Part shown: in pieces, positions 59,458 through 64,000 of the stretch
Position numbering within the stretch: position 1 is the first letter of the stretch
Layout: each line of letters begins with the position of its first letter
DNA from: an uncultured Flavobacteriales bacterium
Lineage (GTDB): Bacteria > Bacteroidota > Bacteroidia > Flavobacteriales_D > Sanyastnellaceae
Reading direction: 5' to 3'
Assembly (NCBI GenBank): GCA_937974555.1
Contig: CALJKR010000050.1
Coordinates: forward strand, 19,703-83,702
Length of the DNA stretch: 64,000 bases
Program-made: the position numbers and the translations under genes
Notes under the pieces: model-generated
The model's database searches: none
What the model saw: only the letters and a program-made list of their open reading frames with translations
Told to the model about the DNA's origin: nothing

Positions 59458-60081
59458 ATGAAATGGTCAACCACTGATTTAGGGGAATTAGAACAACGTT
59501 ACAGAGCCAATTTGATCAACTCGGTAGGGGGATTCAAATGTCTGCATTTGGTAGGTACCCAAAGCGAAAAAGGGAACTTGAATCTCTCATTATTCAGTTC
59601 TTATTTTCATTTGGGCGCGGATCCCGCATTGTTTGGCATTGTGGTTAGACCCAATGAGATGACGGAAAATACATTGGGCAATATTCTGCAAACGGGATAT
59701 TTCACCCTGAATCACGTCACGCCAGAAATCTATATCCCCGCTCATCAGTGCAGTGCAAAATATCCTGCAGGCGTCAGTGAATTTGAGCGAGTAGGGCTGC
59801 ATCCTGAATTTAAGCCGGAGATCCCGGCGCCGTTTGTTCAGGAAAGTTCGGTCAAATTGGGGTGTTCGTTTGTCGAAAAGATCAACATGGGCATCAACGG
59901 TACCACCATCATTGTGGGGAAAATCATTTACGTTGAAGCACCTGATGAGGTTGTATTGTCGGATGGGTCCATACAATTGGGATTGGCCAATACAGTAACG
60001 TGCAATGGACTTGATACATACCACACCACGCAGCCTTTAGGGAAGTTGCCCTATGCCAAGGTGGATAAGCCTTTGGTTTAA
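59458..60081 (+). CDS. Flavin reductase-like (FMN-binding split-barrel) protein
   Basis: 207 residues from the ATG at 59458; a TTG 18 nt upstream would add six residues with no support. Split-barrel features: RANLINSVGGFKCLHLVGTQSEKGNLNLSLFSSYFHLGADPALFGIVVRP and FERVGLHPEFKPE. The sequence lacks the classic RPIAL-STxxxxGxxNLSPFS form seen in the paralogue at 8633, so flavin binding may differ. Role unknown. The 140-bp gap before it holds only A/T-rich sequence and a partial box (TAATTTG). Confidence 0.82.
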   Translation: MKWSTTDLGELEQRYRANLINSVGGFKCLHLVGTQSEKGNLNLSLFSSYFHLGADPALFGIVVRPNEMTENTLGNILQTGYFTLNHVTPEIYIPAHQCSAKYPAGVSEFERVGLHPEFKPEIPAPFVQESSVKLGCSFVEKINMGINGTTIIVGKIIYVEAPDEVVLSDGSIQLGLANTVTCNGLDTYHTTQPLGKLPYAKVDKPLV

Positions 60082-60121
60082 TGGCTTTGAAATTTTGCAT
60101 CAAGTAGAAGGGCTGGATACA

Positions 60122-61447
60122 TTAAAATGCTTGCTCAAAGGTGAAAAAGAATTGATGATCTTCCTTGGACTGGGCATAGTCAAAGCGAAGAATAGTACTA
60201 AGATTCCATGCTATTCTGAGACCGAGACCTTCAGCATAGCGCATTCGATTGATTGCAAAAATCTGTTGAGCGTTATTCAAGTTGTATACGCTACCAACAT
60301 CAAACAAAGGAACAGCGCTTAGTGAGATATCTTGATTGAACAATTGGTACTCAAAAAATCGCAAGCGCAATTCAGAGTTGATAAAAAACATACCGCGATC
60401 CAGAAATCGATTTTGCTTGTATCCTCTGATGGTATTTCCTCCTCCCAGACCTTCAATACTTCCCTCTGAAGACCATTCATCTTGGTATTCAAAAAAAGGA
60501 GCATTGCCAAATGTGTATCCAATCCCCATTCGATTGGCTAAAATAAATTTCTTGAACCGTTGCGGCATGAACCTTTTAAGAGACTTGATCTGTAAAAAAG
60601 TTTTGTTCATAGAATAATTGGAGGCAATTCCTTTTTTACTGATTTCATCGGTAATTTCAATGTACACCCCTTGGCTTGGATCTGACTCAAAATCGCGTGT
60701 GTCATATATCAATCCCAATTGCAGAAAAGAGACGACGGATTTCCCCAATCCAACCATTTTTTTGCTCTGTGAATCTTCTATTATTTTACTCCTTCCTGTT
60801 CCTACAGGTGTAATATTCAGTTTGGCAATTTCAAAACCGCCCAATAGGCGCATTTTACTCTCAAGAACTGAATATTCCGCACTGATATTGAGAATAAATT
60901 CTTCCTTGGAATATTGATTGAAATTGGAGTTGGAGCCGAGCAAACGGTCATATTCATTATAGCTCGAAACCTGATTCATGTCCATTCCATCTTGTTGAGC
61001 CAACTGGGAAATTGAATGCAAAGTTTGATCAGAGATTCCAAAGTACAATAAATTGGGGTTTATCTCATATGCGCACTCGGCTCTGAATCTCCACTTGGAT
61101 TGAAAGATGTAAGGATGATCGTATACAAAAATTAATTCTCTTTGATTGCGTGTAGTATTAAAAAGAGCAACGTCCAATTTGGATTGATATGGTGTGTACT
61201 CAAAAAAGGGATTGTTTCGTTTGCCATTGAAAGTGATTGAACCTTCAACGCCATAGCCCAAGCCATTTACAGGGTCGAAACCAATATCTGGAACACCAGT
61301 AATAAAAGTTCCCTCCCTTTTATCCTTTAGTTCATCTTCGGGTAATCTTTTTTCATGGGCAATCGCAAATGGCAACGGAATAGAATCTTGGGCAATCAAC
61401 TTTCCAAACAAGATTGAAAATAAAAGTACGATGAGCGATGATTTCAT
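60122..61447 (-). CDS. BamA/TamA-type outer-membrane beta-barrel protein
   Basis: 441 residues; signal peptide ending KLIAQ. After a short N-terminal region (FITGVPDIGFDPVNGLGYGVEG) the rest is a barrel of amphipathic strands (YSVLESKMRLLGGFEIAKLN; FILANRMGIGYTFGNAPFFEYQDEW; GLGGGNTIRGYKQNRFLDRG, which is the conserved RGY loop of the Omp85 group) ending in an aromatic residue (FFFTFEQAF). No POTRA domains precede the barrel. This fits Bacteroidota Omp85-related proteins with DUF5982-type N-termini rather than BamA itself. Function unknown. Confidence 0.85.
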   Translation of the reverse strand: MKSSLIVLLFSILFGKLIAQDSIPLPFAIAHEKRLPEDELKDKREGTFITGVPDIGFDPVNGLGYGVEGSITFNGKRNNPFFEYTPYQSKLDVALFNTTRNQRELIFVYDHPYIFQSKWRFRAECAYEINPNLLYFGISDQTLHSISQLAQQDGMDMNQVSSYNEYDRLLGSNSNFNQYSKEEFILNISAEYSVLESKMRLLGGFEIAKLNITPVGTGRSKIIEDSQSKKMVGLGKSVVSFLQLGLIYDTRDFESDPSQGVYIEITDEISKKGIASNYSMNKTFLQIKSLKRFMPQRFKKFILANRMGIGYTFGNAPFFEYQDEWSSEGSIEGLGGGNTIRGYKQNRFLDRGMFFINSELRLRFFEYQLFNQDISLSAVPLFDVGSVYNLNNAQQIFAINRMRYAEGLGLRIAWNLSTILRFDYAQSKEDHQFFFTFEQAF

Positions 61448-61569
61448 TGAAGCAATTTAAATTGGGTCTTAATTTTTGATGGTGTATTAACATTCGGTTA
61501 GGTTAATTTAAAGTTCTCCGTTGTAAATCCATTACAACGGGGAGGCATTTCTTTGGACAAAACCGAGTC

Positions 61570-62952
61570 ATGCATCTTAAAATCAATAAAATCAAGTCAA
61601 TGGGCAAGACCGTTGACATCAAATTGCGGCGTCTAAACTTCTTCGTTGGGCCCAATGGCAGTGGTAAATCCGTCCTCTCTGATTTCTTGGACTTGATGGG
61701 TAAAAACGCCATTCCGGTGAGTTGGCGAAACAAACAATTTCCTGTCATCAGCAAATTTGGCGTGCATGAAGATTGGTCCAACTGGGCCACCAACGGGGAT
61801 TTGAATCAGCTGACGACCTTGGTGAAAAATGATGCTTTTTTAGGGCGGCGAGTTATTGTCAAAGTACAATTCAAGCACAGCAGTTCTTCATGCACAGATC
61901 GTGATCGACAGTGCAAAGGGGCGCAGGTACATTCATTGGTCATTCAGCATGGACAGACACCGCTATTGGTTTGGAATTCAGAACAACGCAGGGTGTACAC
62001 CCAGAACATGGCGTCTTTTATTTACAAGGCCATCAAAGCACATGGCATGCCCACAGAGGAAGTTTGGCAAGAAGAGTTGATGGTGCCTACTTTGGCACGC
62101 GACCTGACATTGGACATCATCAGCGAATACATGCAAGAAGGTCCCGAGTTTTTTGAGGATACCAACGGACACCAACACTTTTTTTACATGGATCTGGGGC
62201 ATTTGTTTTTCAGAAAGCAATTGAGCATCATGAGTACTCCGAGATTTCAAAGTGTTCAAGTTTTAATCGAGCAAATTTTGGTTCATTTCCAAGTTGGCAT
62301 GATTGAATTTTTGACAAAGACCCCCGTATTAACAGGGAAGCGGAAATTGGTATTGGACGATTTGTATGGAGGATTCAAAGACAGTTATGCCAGGAGTTAC
62401 TTCGATTTCTCTTTGGTGAACAAACAAATAAAATTGGAAGATGGCAGCCATTGGGGGAGGGAAATATTTCTTTCACAGGGCGGAAGGGAAGCACCATTGT
62501 CCCATTGCAGTGCGGGTCAAAGGGCACTGTGTTCATGGATAGAAGAGTGGACTGAAGTGGTGCATAAAATAGGGAAAATGCCCCAATCCAAAATGTTGAC
62601 CACGGAGCGATTGATTTTCATTCAGCATCCCGAAAGAGATTTGAGTGTCGAGTGGCAGCAGCGATTGATGGACATGATCATTTTGGATTATCGGCACATG
62701 ATCAACGTCGATATTGTCATAGAGACACACAGTCAAAGTTTATTGGATTATGTCAACAAACTCATCGAGCAGAATTTCATAAGCAGCACTGAGGTCGCAA
62801 CCTTTCAATTCAGCCTCGACAAGGGCGGCTTCACTTCGGTTGAGCGATTGCCTCATCCCAAAATCATCCGATCGGTCAATCCTAAAATAGCCAGCACCAT
62901 TGCCTTTCCGCCCCAGCAGATAGCGGTGCGCCAATTGGAGAATTGGAATTAA
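61570..62952 (+). CDS. Predicted ATPase of the DUF3696/OLD-like ABC-ATPase group, altered Walker B
   Basis: 460 residues. Walker A is GPNGSGKS (27-34) after MHLKINKIKSMGKTVDIKL, as in AAA_21/OLD-type ATPases. The insert between the two halves has a Cys/His/Ser segment (SSSSCTDRDRQCKG). The signature SHCSAGQRALCSW is near residue 313. The Walker B position reads LIFIQHPERDLSVEWQQRLMD where relatives have I-E-Q-P-E-x-H-L-H-P, so the metal-binding acidic residue is replaced by Gln and the next residue by His. The H-loop is intact (VIETHSQSLLDYV). The relatives include RecF-like and phage-defence ATPases. Followed after 13 bp by a small gene of unknown fold. Confidence 0.8.
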   Translation: MHLKINKIKSMGKTVDIKLRRLNFFVGPNGSGKSVLSDFLDLMGKNAIPVSWRNKQFPVISKFGVHEDWSNWATNGDLNQLTTLVKNDAFLGRRVIVKVQFKHSSSSCTDRDRQCKGAQVHSLVIQHGQTPLLVWNSEQRRVYTQNMASFIYKAIKAHGMPTEEVWQEELMVPTLARDLTLDIISEYMQEGPEFFEDTNGHQHFFYMDLGHLFFRKQLSIMSTPRFQSVQVLIEQILVHFQVGMIEFLTKTPVLTGKRKLVLDDLYGGFKDSYARSYFDFSLVNKQIKLEDGSHWGREIFLSQGGREAPLSHCSAGQRALCSWIEEWTEVVHKIGKMPQSKMLTTERLIFIQHPERDLSVEWQQRLMDMIILDYRHMINVDIVIETHSQSLLDYVNKLIEQNFISSTEVATFQFSLDKGGFTSVERLPHPKIIRSVNPKIASTIAFPPQQIAVRQLENWN

Positions 62953-62965
62953 CTTTAGCGTGAAA

Positions 62966-63367
62966 ATGAATTTTAGTACAATAAAAACCAAAGAAAAGAA
63001 GGTGACAAAATTGAAGGTCACCCCGCAAACTCAAGAGCCAGTGGAAGTGGAGTCACAGGTTGTTGTTCATGGCACCTATACTTCTTTATTTGGTATAGAC
63101 AAAGTGCGCATTTGGAAAACCACTTTTTTAATTGCCAGAGACAGTGATCACCAGAGCGAGCTCATCAGTGCTTTCAATATCACCCTCTATCCACAATGGA
63201 CAACACTATCAGCGGGACAGACTTTGCGGTTCACCCTCATTTTTGAGGGTCTTCCCAAGTCATGCCGCTCTTTTGACCTGGTCGAGGTCATTCCGGAGCC
63301 AGGAGGATTTGTCAAGCGAAACATCCCTAGAAACAGTACCGATGTTTATCGCATCTCAATGAGGTGA
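62966..63367 (+). CDS. Small beta-rich protein paired with the ATPase
   Basis: 133 residues from the ATG at 62966 (a GTG 6 nt upstream would add two residues). No signal peptide. Lys-rich start (TIKTKEKKVTKLKVTP), then beta strands: VVVHGTYTSLFGIDKVRIWKTTFLIARD, LISAFNITLYPQWTTLSAGQTLRFTLIFEGL, FDLVEVIPEPGGFVKRNI. This suggests a small beta-sandwich or OB-type fold. It has no recognised family. Its position 13 bp after the ATPase gene, on the same strand with no promoter between, marks it as the ATPase's probable partner. Confidence 0.65.
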   Translation: MNFSTIKTKEKKVTKLKVTPQTQEPVEVESQVVVHGTYTSLFGIDKVRIWKTTFLIARDSDHQSELISAFNITLYPQWTTLSAGQTLRFTLIFEGLPKSCRSFDLVEVIPEPGGFVKRNIPRNSTDVYRISMR

Positions 63368-63432
63368 GGGAGTGAACTTAAATTTTTGGTCATCTAAAGT
63401 GATTTGAAGTTTAGTTTAAGAGTTTCAAATTT

Positions 63433-63807
63433 TTATCGTTTTTTTGTCAACTCCCTCAAAACCTCATACAACATCACCATGGCCAATGTGTCCAATTCGC
63501 AATAGCGAAGCAATGCATTCTCCAAAGATTGTCTCGCTTCATGGGGTATATCGCAATACATCAGCAGTCCGTATGCCATCATTGCAGCACCTCCATCTTG
63601 AATATGGGCAACTTTTTGGAATTGCTCATTCATTATTTCTTCGGAGATGTTATCAAAGACAGAATGTAGCGCCTTGTATGGATTGAGATTGTTCTGTGAA
63701 ATCCACACATGATCTTTTGGAAAGTTTATACTCGTCACTCCAATTTTTTCGATCTCTTGGGTGTATTTTTTTTGCAAATATGGACTTGATTGCAGTATGG
63801 CGGGCAA
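63433..63807 (-). pseudogene. C-terminal fragment of a DUF2779 protein
   Basis: About 124 residues that match only the end of DUF2779 proteins (normally several hundred residues): LQSSPYLQKKY, the NPYKALHSVF block, IQDGGAAMMAYGLLMY and the C-terminal YCELDTLAMVMLYEVL with its acidic residues. Upstream in the same frame a TGA occurs seven codons before the first Met and the DUF2779 sequence does not continue. The N-terminal part is missing and replaced by G+C-rich sequence from about 63808. Either a broken gene at a rearrangement or an assembly join. Confidence 0.8.
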
Positions 63808-64000
63808 ACATGGCTGACATCCGGTTCATCGAGCAAGACGGCGCGATCGGTGGGGGCGGGGCAACGGCAAAGCCTGAGGGAAAAGTTAAAGACGCTGAAA
63901 GATCAAAAACCATAGCGATCACTTTATCGAAAGCACAACAACTCGACGCGTCGAGACCACTTCGGGGTGAGCTTTTGGTTGAGGCGCATATCTCACAATC
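63808..64000 (+). other. Compositionally distinct window end, possible partial reading frame
   Basis: The last ~190 bases are clearly richer in G+C than the rest (for example GATCGGTGGGGGCGGGGC). A plus-strand frame from ATG 63810 stays open to the window edge and translates as MADIRFIEQDGAIGGGG and onward, 63 residues, with no family I can name; an in-frame ATG also exists at 63780, inside the DUF2779 fragment. A minus-strand frame is also partly open. The origin is unknown: a mobile-element or transferred segment, or sequence from another organism joined by assembly. Confidence 0.35.

Noticed and set aside
60053..60322. Plus-strand 89-residue frame after the flavin reductase gene
   Set aside because: It overlaps the end of the flavin reductase and runs antisense to the barrel gene's C-terminus; no features.
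63653..63922. Minus-strand 89-residue frame over the breakpoint
   Set aside because: It spans two sequences of different composition in a frame other than the DUF2779 one and has no domain.

Overview
The window is a piece of a Bacteroidota chromosome, most likely from the Flavobacteriales side of the phylum. The signs are: several proteins with type IX secretion (T9SS) C-terminal sorting domains, promoter boxes of the Bacteroidota form TAnnTTTG, almost no Shine-Dalgarno sequences, a PorE-like OmpA protein, HYC_CC_PP, DUF4920 and MbnP family proteins, and an Ala/Glu-rich tail on ribosomal protein S16. Base composition is moderate and even, except for the last ~190 bases. I saw no tRNA, rRNA, CRISPR array, insertion sequence or prophage.

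Layout. 1-8080 (minus): a GH13 glycosidase cut by the window edge, then a tightly overlapping run of paaZ, an S41 peptidase, a membrane coiled-coil protein and a DegT-type aminotransferase. 8149-15269 (plus): purE, a flavin reductase, rpsP, rimM, an ABC-F ATPase, and a four-gene envelope cluster holding a group III truncated haemoglobin. 15299-24851: DPP-IV-like peptidase, an FAD oxidase plus HI0933-family flavoprotein pair, then citrate synthase with an enoyl-CoA hydratase, a class IV aminotransferase, a HAD phosphatase and an MFS pump. 24911-29040: an unusual single-chain methylmalonyl-CoA mutase and an aminotransferase, followed by three copies of a CTTTGCG-type inverted repeat. 29427-42480: tandem T9SS propeller proteins, ApbC/NifU Fe-S factors, an MBOAT acyltransferase, a T9SS esterase, a CvfB-like RNA-binding protein with a minisatellite tail, another T9SS protein, and a likely copper cassette (HYC_CC_PP, MbnP, MbnH-like dihaem peroxidase). 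42527-54879: M16 peptidase, DUF4920, a PorE-like protein with a 1585-residue partner, a DUF423-endonuclease I fusion, meaB and pdhB. 54973-61447: two histidine kinases around a polytopic protein, a GyrI-like protein, GH25 lysozyme, flavin reductase and a BamA/TamA-type barrel. 61570-64000: a divergent ATPase with a small partner, a truncated DUF2779 gene and an abrupt change in composition.

How it fits together. The metabolic genes point to an aerobic heterotroph using acyl-CoA, propionyl-CoA and central carbon routes: fused mutase plus MeaB about 25 kb away, citrate synthase, PDH E1 beta, PaaZ and an enoyl-CoA hydratase. Much of the rest is cell envelope and secretion.

Most notable: (1) a recurring spacing in which TAnnTTTG ends exactly 4 nt before the ATG, implying leaderless mRNAs; (2) the mutase fusion; (3) the DUF423-endonuclease fusion; (4) the MbnP/MbnH-like copper cassette; (5) the ATPase/partner pair with an altered Walker B, next to a genomic or assembly breakpoint at about 63,808.
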